Below, piece after piece: positions 26,815 through 36,612 of a stretch of 64,000 nucleotides of DNA (position 1 is its first letter; each line of letters starts with the position of its first letter). Source of the DNA: a bacterium (GTDB taxonomy: Bacteria; Zhuqueibacterota; Zhuqueibacteria; Zhuqueibacterales; Zhuqueibacteraceae); NCBI GenBank assembly GCA_023150945.1, contig JAKLJX010000001.1:372001-436000 (forward strand), given 5' to 3'. Below the pieces are notes generated by a model. That model worked only from the letters and a program-made list of their open reading frames with translations, made no database searches and was not told the origin of the DNA. Both the position numbers and the translations under genes were made by a program.

Positions 26815-28659
26815 ATGATTCAAAAGAAGGTTTTTTCGAGCTGGTGCGCCCTCCTTCCGCGGCTGACGGTCATAACCCTTTTCTTCTTGCAGGGTTATTT
26901 GTATGGCCAACCCTCCCACCACCCCCTTCTCCCGCCGGAGTTGTCGTGGCACGGCAAGAGTGAAGCGCTCATCGTTGCGCCTGATGATCCCTGGATCACG
27001 CCGGCGGAGAAAAGCGGATTGGTGAGCACGCCGCGTTATGAGGAAACCATGCAGTGGCTGCGCAGACTCTGTGCGGCAGCACCGGAGTTGAAAATGGTTT
27101 CGCTCGGGAAAAGTCCCGAAGGCCGCGATATTTGGATGGTGATTGCCTCCAAGGAGAAGGCTTTCACGCCGGCCGCCTTGCGCGCCAGCAGCAAGCCGAT
27201 CCTTTTCGTACAAGCTGGAATTCACTCCGGTGAGATCGACGGCAAAGATGCCGGCATGATGCTGCTGCGCGACCTGACCGTGCGCCGCAAGCAGCGCGAA
27301 CTGCTCGATCACGTCAATCTGCTCTTCCTGCCGATCTTCAGCGTCGATGCGCACGAACGCTTTTCGCGGTACAATCGCATCAATCAACGCGGCCCGATCG
27401 AAATGGGCTGGCGCACTACCGCGCGCAATCTCAATCTCAATCGCGATTACACCAAGTTGGACGCGGTCGAAATGCGCTGCCTGGTGCGCGCGCTCAATGA
27501 GTATGATCCTGATCTTTATTTCGATATTCACGTCACCGACGGCGCGGATTATCAATACGACATCACCTTTGGCTACAACGGGCCGCACGCGTATTCACCG
27601 GCAAGCGCGAGGTGGCTCGATCAGTTTCTCACGCCCGCCGTCTATCGCGATTTACAGGCGATGGGTCACATTCCCGGACCGTTGATCGGCGGCCCGGCAG
27701 ACGACAAAGATTTTCGCAGCGGCCTGGTCGAGTGGACTGCTTCGCCGCGCTTCTCCACCGGCTACGGCGACCTGCGCCACCTGCCCACCGTGCTCGTCGA
27801 GAATCATTCGCTCAAACCCTACAAACAGCGCGTGCTGGGAACCTATCTGCTGCTGGAGAGCACGCTGCGCACCCTCGGAAAGCACGGCAGCAAGTTGCAA
27901 GAGGCCATTGCGGCTGATCGTCGCCGGCGCGTGCAAGAGGTGCCGCTCGCCTGGCGCGTGCCGCAACCGCCGCCGGCTGACAGCCTCGCATTCCTCGGCG
28001 TGGCAGCACGCGAGGTGTTCTCGCCCATCACGAACAGCAACTACACGCAGTGGACCGGCCAGCCATACACCGCGAAAATTCCGCTGCTCAAGATGAGTGA
28101 GCCTGCGCTGAGCGTACGCCGGCCGGCAGCTTACTGGATTCCGCCGGCATGGCAGGAGGTGATCGAACGATTGGCCATGCACGGCATTGAGATGGAACGC
28201 CTGACCGCGCCGCGCGAGATCGCAGTGGAAGTGTATCGCCTGGAGAAGGTCAAGCTCGCGACTCGGCCTTATGAAGGCCGCATAGGCGTGAGTGCCACGC
28301 CCGTTGCCGAGAGAAAGATGCGACGTTTTCCGGCGGGCGCGGTGCGCGTTTCCACCGACCAGCCGCTCGGTGAGCTTGCCGTCATCTTGCTGGAGCCGGC
28401 CTGCGGCGATTCGTTTTTTCAGTGGGGATTTTTTCTGGAGAGTCTGGCGCCCACGGAATACGTCGAAGACTATGTGATGCAGCCGATGGCTGAAGCCATG
28501 CTGGCCGCGGAGCCGCAGCTCAAAGCCGCCTTCGAGGCAAAGCTGCAGAGCGATTCGCTGTTCGCGAAGAATCCCCAGCAACGGCTGCAGTGGTTCTATC
28601 AACGCACGCCGTTTTACGATCAGGAAGCGAATCTGTATCCGGTGGCGCGGGAGTTGTGA
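26815..28659 (+). CDS. M14-family zinc carboxypeptidase
   Basis: The 614-aa protein begins with a basic segment and hydrophobic core (about residues 12-32), a likely signal peptide ending near YGQ, so it is exported. It shows the M14 metallocarboxypeptidase site: zinc ligands H137 and E140 in GIHSGEIDG, R/N positions in RNLNLNRDY, third ligand H239 in FDIHVTDG, and the catalytic E329 in VLVENHS. It is longer than pancreatic-type enzymes, with an added C-terminal domain of about 250 residues. The expected reaction is removal of C-terminal residues from peptides; substrate preference is not predictable. It has its own promoter region and ends convergently with the Kelch gene. Confidence 0.9.
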   Translation: MIQKKVFSSWCALLPRLTVITLFFLQGYLYGQPSHHPLLPPELSWHGKSEALIVAPDDPWITPAEKSGLVSTPRYEETMQWLRRLCAAAPELKMVSLGKSPEGRDIWMVIASKEKAFTPAALRASSKPILFVQAGIHSGEIDGKDAGMMLLRDLTVRRKQRELLDHVNLLFLPIFSVDAHERFSRYNRINQRGPIEMGWRTTARNLNLNRDYTKLDAVEMRCLVRALNEYDPDLYFDIHVTDGADYQYDITFGYNGPHAYSPASARWLDQFLTPAVYRDLQAMGHIPGPLIGGPADDKDFRSGLVEWTASPRFSTGYGDLRHLPTVLVENHSLKPYKQRVLGTYLLLESTLRTLGKHGSKLQEAIAADRRRRVQEVPLAWRVPQPPPADSLAFLGVAAREVFSPITNSNYTQWTGQPYTAKIPLLKMSEPALSVRRPAAYWIPPAWQEVIERLAMHGIEMERLTAPREIAVEVYRLEKVKLATRPYEGRIGVSATPVAERKMRRFPAGAVRVSTDQPLGELAVILLEPACGDSFFQWGFFLESLAPTEYVEDYVMQPMAEAMLAAEPQLKAAFEAKLQSDSLFAKNPQQRLQWFYQRTPFYDQEANLYPVAREL

Positions 28660-28879
28660 ATTAGGATGATGGGGCGAATGCCGGGCAACTCCCCAAACTC
28701 ATTGCGGTGGGAGTGATGGCTCAACTTTGTCACGGTCCCGAGTATTTCACAAGATTCGTCTGAATGACATATCGAAAGATCACTTCCACGAACTAAGGTA
28801 ACAGACCACTCGTGCCAAGTGCTGGGAAAGTCCCTTGCAGGGTGACAAATGCAGGGTGGTGCCCGGCTCGACGCTGTCG

Positions 28880-28924
28880 CAACAGGATCGACAGGATAAG
28901 CCTCGAGTCCTGTCAATCCTGTTG
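28880..28924. terminator. Bidirectional hairpin between convergent genes
   Basis: Arms of 17 bp (28880-28896 and 28908-28924) pair with one mismatch around an 11-base loop. The arms contain CAACAGGAT and ATCCTGTTG, part of a repeated phrase resembling a sequence near 58060. It lies between the ends of the carboxypeptidase and Kelch genes, so it probably stops both transcripts. The rest of 28660-28955 contains nothing recognisable. Confidence 0.6.
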
Positions 28925-28955
28925 ATCCTGTCGAAAATCCAGCGCCCTGGCCGCG

Positions 28956-30281
28956 CTATTCGAGCAAAACCATTTTTCGTGCCGTAGAGAGCTTGCCCGA
29001 GCGCAAAACGCAGAAATAGACTCCCGGCGCTGCTTTTCTGCCCATTTCATCTTTGCCATCCCAATGCACCCGATGTCGTCCGGCGGGCAGAGTTTGATTC
29101 ACCAAACGCCGTGTGCGTTGGCCGAGGGCATTGTAGATTTCCAGCGTCACGGCTTGCGGTTGCGGCAATTCATACACAATCACTGTTTCCGGATTGAAAG
29201 GATTGGGATAGTTGCCCAACAGGCGCAGAGAACGTGGGGCAGTACTCGTTCCGCCGTCCTGCTCAACCGAAGTTGCCGCGGAGAGATCATTCAGAAACCA
29301 CACGTCGTTGAAATCAGTTGCGCCGCCGCGCCCGCCGAAGATCACCATGCGATCCTCATCCGGCAGATAGATGGCGGCCGCGCCTTCCCGGCTCGCGGGC
29401 GCAACGCCGGCGGCATGCAATTGTTGCCACCGGCTGCTTTCCAAAGCAAAGGCCCAAAGCTCATTGGTCTGACTGGCGCCCAGATTGCCGCCAAAGTTGA
29501 TGACGCGATGATTGCGGCTGTCGTAGATGCTCGCAGGAAACCATCGCCCCGCCGGACTTGCTGCCGGCGTCAAATCCAGCCACTGGTTTTGATCCAAATC
29601 AAATGCCCAAATATCGCCGCGGGGCCCGTTGGTTTGGCCGCCGTAGATGATCATGCGATGATCGCGGCTGTCGTAGCAGGCAGTGTGCAAGCAGCGCTTT
29701 TCAGGATGAATCGCCAGGCCGAGCTGCTGCCAGGCGTTTTCCGCGGGCTTGAAGCGCCAGGTGTCATCGAAGCGGCCTTGATCGGTGAAGCCCGCAAACG
29801 TCACCAGCTCGCGGCGGCGGGGATCGAACACCGCGGCCGTGCCGTAACGAACATTGGGTTTGGGATCAGGCGGGGTGAATTGTGACCAAGAATGGTCTTT
29901 TAGAGAGAAGGCCCACACATCATTGAAGAAGCCTGCGCCCTGGCCCGACCAAATGAGCATCAACTGCTGCGCCGAATCATAAACGCCATTGGCCGTGAAG
30001 CGGGGCGCTGGCGCAGGGCCGGTTGCCGGCGTTAGCTCCGTCCAGGTGTTGGTGGTGAGATGCAACGCCCAGACGTCGTTGCGATCACCTGCAGTGGTGC
30101 GGCCGCCGAAGATGATCAGGCGGTGGCCGGTGGTATCATAAACTGCGGCGGCATTGCGGCGCGGCACGGGCGCGGTGCCGGAAGCCGGGGTCATTTGTTG
30201 CCAACTTTGCGGCCGGAGCGCGAGCGGCAGCAACAGCGCCGCACACCAGCCGCACAACAGAAGACGAATGCGAGCCTGCAT
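28956..30281 (-). CDS. Exported Kelch-repeat protein with C-terminal sorting domain
   Basis: From ATG 30281, preceded by GGAGA, the product is 441 aa with a signal peptide (QARIRLLLCGWCAALLLPLA). Six or so Kelch blades follow, each with a pattern like HRLIIFGGRTTAGDRNDVWAL, forming a beta-propeller. The final 90 residues (LLGNYPNPFNPETVIVYEL near residue 352, through GVYFCVLRSG) are the FlgD-like/type IX sorting domain common in FCB-group bacteria, which sends proteins to the cell surface or outside. An earlier in-frame start at 30353 would place the signal peptide internally and was not chosen. The binding partner is unknown. Confidence 0.88.
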   Translation of the reverse strand: MQARIRLLLCGWCAALLLPLALRPQSWQQMTPASGTAPVPRRNAAAVYDTTGHRLIIFGGRTTAGDRNDVWALHLTTNTWTELTPATGPAPAPRFTANGVYDSAQQLMLIWSGQGAGFFNDVWAFSLKDHSWSQFTPPDPKPNVRYGTAAVFDPRRRELVTFAGFTDQGRFDDTWRFKPAENAWQQLGLAIHPEKRCLHTACYDSRDHRMIIYGGQTNGPRGDIWAFDLDQNQWLDLTPAASPAGRWFPASIYDSRNHRVINFGGNLGASQTNELWAFALESSRWQQLHAAGVAPASREGAAAIYLPDEDRMVIFGGRGGATDFNDVWFLNDLSAATSVEQDGGTSTAPRSLRLLGNYPNPFNPETVIVYELPQPQAVTLEIYNALGQRTRRLVNQTLPAGRHRVHWDGKDEMGRKAAPGVYFCVLRSGKLSTARKMVLLE

Positions 30282-30619
30282 GTGTTCTCCGCTGAGATTT
30301 GTGCCAACCGGATTGCAATCACTCGTATGAACGTCGAAACCGCGCGGTTTCATTCCCGGTGGTTTTCAGAATCGATTTCGATGAGGTGCTGCCGTTACAG
30401 CGTGATGGCGCGCAACGAGAACTTGAGAAGCGCCGCCTCGGTGGTTGCGTTTCTTGGAAAGACAACGATCGCGCTGTTCGCGGAAGGATTCAGCTCCGCA
30501 ACGGCGGACAAAACCATTGTTGCCTTTTCCACGGCGCTTTGCTATCATAGCGGTGCAGGCACCGCTATCATCGCAAGCAATTGTGTCGCCTGCTCGATTT
30601 GATGAGGAGTGAGTTCACC
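30282..30619. other. Intergenic region with a perfect palindrome
   Basis: Between the divergent Kelch and PIN-pair genes, the palindrome GAAACCGCGCGGTTTC (30336-30351) is a possible operator. It is closer to the Kelch start (55 bp) than to the PIN pair. No gene or RNA is seen in the rest. Confidence 0.45.
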
Positions 30620-30931
30620 ATGATTTCCGAAGTCTTCACCATTCAACAAGCGGCGCGCTATCTGCAGCTCGATTCCGACGTGGTACTGAGCAAAGTGCGT
30701 GCAGGTGAGATTCCAGCCGCAAGAATCGCCGGGGAATGGCGGTTGCGCCGTGCGCGATTGGACCGCTGGCTCGATGAGATGAGCGATTTCTCCGATCCCG
30801 CTTTCAAAAAGCTTCTGCGCGATACGCGGCGAGCTGCCAGTCGTGCCGGCATCAAAACTCCGGAGGACGCCGAGCAACTGGTGCAGGCCACGCGTCGCAG
30901 GCGCAATTCACCCAAACAGCACAAGGCGTGA
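30620..30931 (+). CDS. Excisionase-type helix-turn-helix protein (probable antitoxin)
   Basis: The 103-aa product starts at ATG 30620 behind AGGAG with a 10-base gap; an in-frame ATG at 30602 is also possible. Residues 4-52 form a MerR/excisionase-like winged helix (TIQQAARYLQLDSDVVLSKV, then IPAARIAGEWRLRRARLDRWL), which binds DNA. The basic C-terminus could bind the partner protein. Its stop overlaps the start of the PIN-domain gene. That arrangement matches antitoxin-toxin pairs, in which this protein would neutralise the RNase and repress the operon. Confidence 0.75.
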   Translation: MISEVFTIQQAARYLQLDSDVVLSKVRAGEIPAARIAGEWRLRRARLDRWLDEMSDFSDPAFKKLLRDTRRAASRAGIKTPEDAEQLVQATRRRRNSPKQHKA

Positions 30932-31383
30932 TGAGTCCGCGCAGCCGCAAGAAAAGCCGGTTGCTGCACTGGCGTGTCGTGCTGGACACCAACGTCTTTT
31001 TGAGCGGCGTCTTGTGGCCGGCGAGCGCGCCGGGAAGGATCATCCGCCTCTGGAAAAACGGCCATTTGCAGCTCTTCTTGAATGAGGACATTCGGAAAGA
31101 GTATCTCGAAGTTCTAAGTCAATTCTTGAATCAAAGTGTGCTGTCACGATGGCAGAAATGGCTCACCCACCCGGCTCTCATCAGCGCGGTACACATTCAC
31201 TTGCCGCATTATCCCGAGCTCCGTGACCCCTCAGACAATCCCTTCCTGGCAACGGCTGTTTTTGCCCAAGCCCGCTACTTAATCTCTCGCGATAAGGACT
31301 TGTTGGTTTTGAAGAAATTTCACGAAGTGGAAATCGTCAAGCCGGAAGAGTTCATCGAACAATATCGCGCCCGCAGATCGTAG
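30931..31383 (+). CDS. PIN-domain ribonuclease (probable toxin)
   Basis: The 150-aa protein from ATG 30931 (or GTG 30928) has the PIN-domain acidic residues: VLDTNVFLSG near residue 18, an internal Glu in NEDIRKEYLEVL, and RDPSDNPFLATA with ISRDKDLL near the end. These coordinate metal in a single-strand RNA nuclease. It follows the helix-turn-helix gene with a one- to four-base overlap, so the pair looks like a type II toxin-antitoxin module of the PIN_3 (COG1569) kind. RNA target and toxicity are inferred, not shown. Confidence 0.8.
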   Translation: MSPRSRKKSRLLHWRVVLDTNVFLSGVLWPASAPGRIIRLWKNGHLQLFLNEDIRKEYLEVLSQFLNQSVLSRWQKWLTHPALISAVHIHLPHYPELRDPSDNPFLATAVFAQARYLISRDKDLLVLKKFHEVEIVKPEEFIEQYRARRS

Positions 31384-31509
31384 CGCCGGCCACCAACCTG
31401 CCAACGGCGGCAAGCCGGAAGCTTGTGCGACAACATCTTCGGACCGACACTGGTTAGCTTCACAGCCAGAAATGATCGACACGAAATCCTCCAGCGAGCG
31501 GAGTCGTAC

Positions 31510-31992
31510 GTGAGAAATTCCAGCACAGCATTTTTCTACACCAGCATCATCAGTGGCCTGATCTGCCTGCTGGGCGGGTTGGGCTGCAAACAACAACCCG
31601 AAGCAAAGCCTGCAACCGGAGCCGAGGCGCAGATCCCGGAAGGCCGCCAGCGCATCACCGTCGGCGCAACGCCACTGTTTGTCGAAGTCGTGCAAACCGA
31701 CGCAGAGCGCATGCGCGGTCTGATGTTTCGCGAGCAACTGCCGGAAGATCAGGGGATGCTGTTCGTGTTCGAGATGTCGCGCATTCAATCGTTTTGGATG
31801 CGCAACACCTTCATCCCGCTCGACATTGCGTTCATCGCCAGCGACGGCAAAATCGTCGACATTCAACACATGGCGCCGCTGGATGAAAGCAAGAGCTATA
31901 TTTCCGCCGCCCCAGCGCTGTATGTGTTGGAAGTCAACGCCGGCTGGTTCGAGCGGCACGGCGTGAAGGTGGGAGCGATGGTGAGATTTTGA
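31510..31992 (+). CDS. DUF192 family lipoprotein
   Basis: GTG at 31510 is chosen because GGAG lies 6 bases upstream and because it places a lipoprotein-type signal (ICLLGGLGC) at the N-terminus of a 160-aa product. Residues 45-160 match DUF192: VEVVQTDAERMRGLMFREQL, then GMLFVFEMSRIQSFWMRNT and PLDIAFI. This is a small beta-barrel family of unknown function, often exported. The gene runs rightward and converges with the arginase gene. Confidence 0.85.
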   Translation: MRNSSTAFFYTSIISGLICLLGGLGCKQQPEAKPATGAEAQIPEGRQRITVGATPLFVEVVQTDAERMRGLMFREQLPEDQGMLFVFEMSRIQSFWMRNTFIPLDIAFIASDGKIVDIQHMAPLDESKSYISAAPALYVLEVNAGWFERHGVKVGAMVRF

Positions 31993-32071
31993 GCGCCGGC
32001 CGTTGGTGCGCAGAAGTTTTCACGAGCGCCGCGCACCGGATCGGCAATGGCCAACGGCCCTGCGCCGCGGC

Positions 32072-32965
32072 TCACAGGATGGATTGGCCGAAGAGCGAGG
32101 CCAGCAGCGCGACGGCAATGCCCGCGGTGTGATTACGATGATCGAGAATGGGATTGACTTCCACGACGTCGATCGACCGCACCAGCTTCGAGTCGGCCAG
32201 CATTTCCATGATGAGATGGGCTTCGCGATAGGTCAGGCCGCCCGGCACCGGCGTGCCGACGCCCGGCGCATCCAGCGGGTCGAGGCTGTCCATATCCAGG
32301 CTCACGTGCAGCCGCGACAAATGGCTCAAACGCCGCAGCGCCTCTTTCATCACCACTGAGATGCCGCGTTCGTCGATTTCACGCATGGTGTAGACGGTGA
32401 TGCCGCTTTTTTTCAGCAGAATTTTTTCCAGCGGGTCGAGGTCGCGCACGGCAATGAGCACGAGATCCGGGGGCTGGAGTTTGGGACCCGGCCGGCCGAG
32501 ATTGACCAACTCCGGCGCGCCCTGCCCCATCAAGGCCGCGAGCGGCATGCCGTGAATGTTGCCGCTGGGGGAGCTTTCCGGTGTGTTGAAATCGCCGTGG
32601 GCATCGATCCACAACACGCCCGCGGGCGAATCATGCGTCACGCCGCCGATGGTGCCGGCGGCGATCGAATGGTCGCCGCCGAGAAACAGCGGGATCTTGC
32701 CGGCGGCAATCGCCGCGCGGCCGAGTTGATAAACCGCTGCGCAGGTCTTGATCACGGTTGGGAGAAAACGGATCCCGCCTTCTTTCGGCAGGATGGCGCG
32801 ATCCTCCACCGGCACGTTGCCGTAATCTTCGATTTCGTGGCCGAGTTTCAACAGATGATCATACAAGCCGGCGTAACGCAGGGCACTCGGACCCATGTCT
32901 ACCCCGCGCCGCGACTGCCCGAGATCCATGGGCACGCCGATCACTCGAATGGAAGAAGCCGTCAT
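32072..32965 (-). CDS. rocF: Arginase
   Basis: The 297-aa protein starts at ATG 32965 behind AGGAGC. It has the ureohydrolase manganese motifs: GGDHS (near residue 96), [20 protein letters not shown] and [18 protein letters not shown]. The asparagine and serine pattern in the second motif, with the N-terminal [19 protein letters not shown], fits arginase rather than agmatinase. It splits L-arginine into ornithine and urea in the cytoplasm. No urease or ornithine enzyme is adjacent, so the pathway context is open. Confidence 0.92.
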   Translation of the reverse strand: MTASSIRVIGVPMDLGQSRRGVDMGPSALRYAGLYDHLLKLGHEIEDYGNVPVEDRAILPKEGGIRFLPTVIKTCAAVYQLGRAAIAAGKIPLFLGGDHSIAAGTIGGVTHDSPAGVLWIDAHGDFNTPESSPSGNIHGMPLAALMGQGAPELVNLGRPGPKLQPPDLVLIAVRDLDPLEKILLKKSGITVYTMREIDERGISVVMKEALRRLSHLSRLHVSLDMDSLDPLDAPGVGTPVPGGLTYREAHLIMEMLADSKLVRSIDVVEVNPILDHRNHTAGIAVALLASLFGQSIL

Positions 32966-33025
32966 CTGCGCTTGCTCCTGGCAGGTTGCGCTGGATTCAA
33001 CGCCGGAAAGGTCCGCGCCGCGCGC

Positions 33026-33373
33026 TTACTTCTTGGGCGCGTCCTCGTAAACCATCACGCCGAAATTTCGGTTGGCGAGGGTGATGCCGATCTTGAGTTT
33101 GCCGCGCACCGTGATTTCCTGGCCCTCGAACGGTACGCGCTCGTAGGGCTTCACCCAAATTTCGCCGGTGTCATCCGTGATCTTTACCAGGCTTTGCCCG
33201 ATGATGGGAATCGCAAAGGTCGAAGTCACTTTGCCCTTCACGGTCACCGGTTTTTCGTTGTACTTGCCGGGGTTGGCGGTCAGCTCGCTGATTTTCATGC
33301 GGCCGGCGGCGCAGCCGGCAACCAGGAGGGTCAGGCACAAAAACAGCAGGGCGGTGCGAATGGTGGCGATCAT
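33026..33373 (-). CDS. Small lipoprotein with OB-fold-like domain
   Basis: From ATG 33373 (AGAGGGA upstream) the product is 115 aa. The signal peptide ends in a lipobox (LLVAGC), so it is lipid-anchored. The mature part begins [20 protein letters not shown] and continues through [14 protein letters not shown] to [11 protein letters not shown], typical of small OB-fold, nucleic-acid- or ligand-binding-like periplasmic proteins. It follows the arginase gene on the same strand order but 53 bp upstream of it, so it may be co-transcribed with arginase. Function unknown. Confidence 0.78.
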
Positions 33374-33651
33374 AGATTCCCTCTCTCCAAAAAAGTTGTT
33401 GCGCGTGACGCCCGCCGGCGTGCGTTGGCGTGAGAGCCGGCGCGGCGTTCGATTTGACCAAAGCGACGGCGCAATTTGCCTTTTGCCTGCGAAAACCGCA
33501 AGGGAAAACTGGCGCGCCGTGCAGTCCCTCGGTAATCTGTGAACGCAGCCGTTATAGTCGTCCAGTCCTGCCGGAAACATTTTCCCGGCAAAAGCACGAT
33601 TGCAATGCACCCAAAGATTTCTGGCCGAATGACACCCACAGAGCAAGAATC

Positions 33652-34845
33652 ATGTTCTCTTCCCGGTTCACGTGGAGTCTCAACACCAATCAATTGTCCC
33701 GTTTGTTGGAAGCACAGCAAGCCGCCGGCCGCGTGATTCTCGATCTCACTGAATCGAATCCCACGCAGGCCGGGTTTGCCTATCCGGCCGAAATGATTTT
33801 GCAAGCGCTGGCGCAACTACAGTCATTGCGTTATGAACCTTCGCCGTCTGGACTGCCACTGGCGCGCGCGGCGATTGCCGGCTACTATGCCAGCCTGGGT
33901 CACTCCGTCAACGCCGAATCTTTTCATCTCACCGCCAGCACCAGCGAGGGTTATGCCTTTCTCTTCAAACTGCTCGCTGATCCCGGCGACGAAGTGTTGG
34001 CGCCGCAGCCGAGTTATCCGCTGTTTGATTTCCTGACCGCACTCGAGTCCGTGACGTTGTTGCACTATCCGCTGCGTTATGACGAGCAATCGGGCTGGCG
34101 CATCGATCTGGAACGGCTGGCAGCCACCATCAGCACCAAAACGCGTGCGCTGATTGTCGTCAATCCCAACAATCCCACCGGTTCTTTTCTCACCCCGGAC
34201 GAATTGCAGGCGTTGAACGCTCTCTGCCGCGAGTACGATCTTGCCTTGATCAGTGATGAAGTTTTTGCGGACTACGGCCACGGCGAGAATCCGGAACGCG
34301 TGGCAACGCTGATCGGCAACCATGCCGCGTTGACTTTCGTGCTGGGCGGACTCTCCAAAATGCTCGGCCTGCCGCAGATGAAGCTGGCATGGATTCACGT
34401 GAGCGGCCCCGCCGGCCAGGTTGCCGCAGCCCGTGAACGCCTTGATTTCATCGCCGACACCTATCTCTCCGTTGGCACGCCGGTGCAGCATGCCACGCCG
34501 CGCTTGCTGGCGTTGCGGCAGGAAATGCAGCAGCAAATTCACCAGCGCCTGGCCGCGAATGAGAATCATTTGCGCACACAATGCCGCAGTTTTCCCGGAG
34601 TGAAGCTGCTGCGGCGCGAGGGCGGCTGGTATGCCGCGCTCGCACTGCCGCCGGCCGTGCGCGAAGAAGAATTCACTCTCGCGCTGCTCGAGCAGGATCA
34701 CGTTTTGGTGCATCCGGGCTATTTCTTCGATTTTGCGCAGGAGGGTTTCCTGGTGGTGAGTTTGTTGACGCGGCCAGAGTTGTTCCAGGAGGGAATGGCC
34801 CGGCTGCTGCTGCGCCTCGCGCGCGGGTGGGATTTGAGATGGTGA
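33652..34845 (+). CDS. Aminotransferase class I/II
   Basis: The 397-aa protein from ATG 33652 is a fold-type I PLP enzyme. Recognisable parts are LTESNPTQAGF near residue 30, VNPNNPTGSFL near 167, the DEVFADY motif contacting the cofactor ring, and GGLSKMLGLPQMKLAW with the Schiff-base lysine. Family members transfer amino groups between amino acids and oxo acids; the amino-acid specificity cannot be read here. It is monocistronic, with the conserved hairpin at 34887-34919 as its likely terminator. Confidence 0.9.
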   Translation: MFSSRFTWSLNTNQLSRLLEAQQAAGRVILDLTESNPTQAGFAYPAEMILQALAQLQSLRYEPSPSGLPLARAAIAGYYASLGHSVNAESFHLTASTSEGYAFLFKLLADPGDEVLAPQPSYPLFDFLTALESVTLLHYPLRYDEQSGWRIDLERLAATISTKTRALIVVNPNNPTGSFLTPDELQALNALCREYDLALISDEVFADYGHGENPERVATLIGNHAALTFVLGGLSKMLGLPQMKLAWIHVSGPAGQVAAARERLDFIADTYLSVGTPVQHATPRLLALRQEMQQQIHQRLAANENHLRTQCRSFPGVKLLRREGGWYAALALPPAVREEEFTLALLEQDHVLVHPGYFFDFAQEGFLVVSLLTRPELFQEGMARLLLRLARGWDLRW

Positions 34846-34886
34846 AGATTGCCGGATTTTTCAGCAGCAGAGCATTGGCTGTGCCA

Positions 34887-34919
34887 CACCGTCCGGATCT
34901 TCCCGAGATCCGGACGGTG
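34887..34919. terminator. Strong bidirectional terminator hairpin
   Basis: A perfect 14-bp stem, CACCGTCCGGATCT (34887-34900) with AGATCCGGACGGTG (34906-34919), closes a five-base loop. It lies between the convergent aminotransferase and symporter genes. A short A-run follows on the plus strand, which reads as a T-run for the leftward transcript only in part. Confidence 0.75.
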
Positions 34920-35030
34920 CAAAAACGAAGGTGATGACGCACCGAATGACAGAATCATGCTCGCGCAAACGAACATGCCACACATGCTCTCCGCGAACAC
35001 GGTGGCTTTAAGCTTTGCGGTCTGACGCGT

Positions 35031-36392
35031 TCACGTTTTCTCGTTGGAGAAATGCTTCTTGGTTTCCGCCACAATCACGCCCGACAGCGCCAACAGTCCA
35101 ATGAGATTGGGGATCGCCATGAGGCCGTTCATCAAATCCGCCAGTGACCACACCAACTGCAACTGCGCCACGGCGCCGATCGCGACAAAGATGGAAAACA
35201 CCACGCGATACGGTTTGATCGACTTGACGCCGAACAAGTACTCGACGGATTTCTCGCCATAGTAGCTCCATCCCAGCAGGGTGGAGTAGGCGAACAGAAT
35301 CAGGCCGATGGCAACGATCAAACCGCCGCTCTCGCCCGGCAAACCCGTGCTGAAGGCGGCAGTGGTGAGCTGGGCGCCGGTTTTGCCCGTGGTCCACACG
35401 CCGGTGGCGATGATCGTGAAGCCGGTGATGCTGCACACCACGATGGTGTCGATGAAGGTCTGCGTCATCGAAACGAGCGCCTGGGTCACGGGATTTTTCG
35501 TTTGCGCGGCGGCCGCGGCGATCGGTGAGCTACCCAAGCCGGATTCATTGGAGAATACGCCGCGCGCCACGCCGTAGCGAATGCCCTGCATCACCGTGGC
35601 GCCGGCAAATCCGCCGAGGGCCGCACTCGGGGTGAAGGCATCACTCAGCACATAGAGCACGATATTGGGAATGCCGCGCCAGTTGATCAGCAGCACGAGC
35701 AGCCCGCCGAGCATGTACAGCACGATCATGACCGGCACGAGCACGCTGGCGGTGCGGGCAATGCTGCGAATGCCGCCGAGAATGACCAGGGCGGTGGCGG
35801 CCGCCAGCACGATGCCGGTGGCGGCGTGCGGCACGCCGAAGGAGCCGTGCATGGCATCAGCCACGGAATTGGATTGCACCATGTTGCCGATGCCAAACGC
35901 GGCAATCGCGGCGAACAGCGCGAACAGCATGCCGAGGAATTTGCCCAGGCGCTGATTCTTCAGGCCACGCGACAGGTAGTACATCGGACCGCCGCTCATC
36001 ATGCCGTTCTCGTCCACCACGCGATACTTCACCGCCAGCACGGCTTCGGCATACTTGGTGGCCATGCCGAACAAGCCGGTGATCCACATCCAAAACAGCG
36101 CGCCCGGCCCGCCGGAGGCGATTGCCGTTGCCACGCCGGCAATATTGCCGGTGCCCACGGTGGCCGCCAGCGCCGTCATCAGCGCCTGGAAATGGCTGAT
36201 GTCGCCGGCCGCATGGCTGTCCTCTTTGCGTTTGATGAGTGCCAGATAGAGTGAATGCTTGAGCGTGCGAAACTGCAGACCACGCAACAGGAAGGTGAGA
36301 TAAATGCCGGTGCCCACCAGCAACACCAACATCGGTGGCCCCCAAACGTAGCTACTGGCCGTGTTGATCCAATTCAAAAGCTCGTTTTGCAT
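35031..36392 (-). CDS. Sodium:alanine symporter (AGCS family)
   Basis: The 453-aa protein starts at ATG 36392, directly behind the purine-rich ribosome site AAGGAGGAGG; an upstream start at 36452 is less likely. About ten or eleven membrane helices are spread over its length. AGCS motifs include [18 protein letters not shown] near residue 72, [10 protein letters not shown] and the [19 protein letters not shown] stretch. The family imports alanine or glycine with Na+ across the cytoplasmic membrane. The length is normal. It is not in an evident operon. Confidence 0.92.
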   Translation of the reverse strand: MQNELLNWINTASSYVWGPPMLVLLVGTGIYLTFLLRGLQFRTLKHSLYLALIKRKEDSHAAGDISHFQALMTALAATVGTGNIAGVATAIASGGPGALFWMWITGLFGMATKYAEAVLAVKYRVVDENGMMSGGPMYYLSRGLKNQRLGKFLGMLFALFAAIAAFGIGNMVQSNSVADAMHGSFGVPHAATGIVLAAATALVILGGIRSIARTASVLVPVMIVLYMLGGLLVLLINWRGIPNIVLYVLSDAFTPSAALGGFAGATVMQGIRYGVARGVFSNESGLGSSPIAAAAAQTKNPVTQALVSMTQTFIDTIVVCSITGFTIIATGVWTTGKTGAQLTTAAFSTGLPGESGGLIVAIGLILFAYSTLLGWSYYGEKSVEYLFGVKSIKPYRVVFSIFVAIGAVAQLQLVWSLADLMNGLMAIPNLIGLLALSGVIVAETKKHFSNEKT

Positions 36393-36612
36393 TCCTCCTC
36401 CTTCATGAATGATTTCAACCGGATGCTGAGTATCTGTCCCGCGCGGACTCAATCAAGAACGAAACGGCCCACTTTCACGGGAAAACAGGTTTGCCTGCTC
36501 TGCGCTTCCCGCCTCTGGAAACATGCAAATTTGGCCGGCACTGCACTTGAATCTTCACAAGATCCTGCCTGGAGGACAGTGGTGGGAGAGGCATTTCCCA
36601 GGCGACACCGCG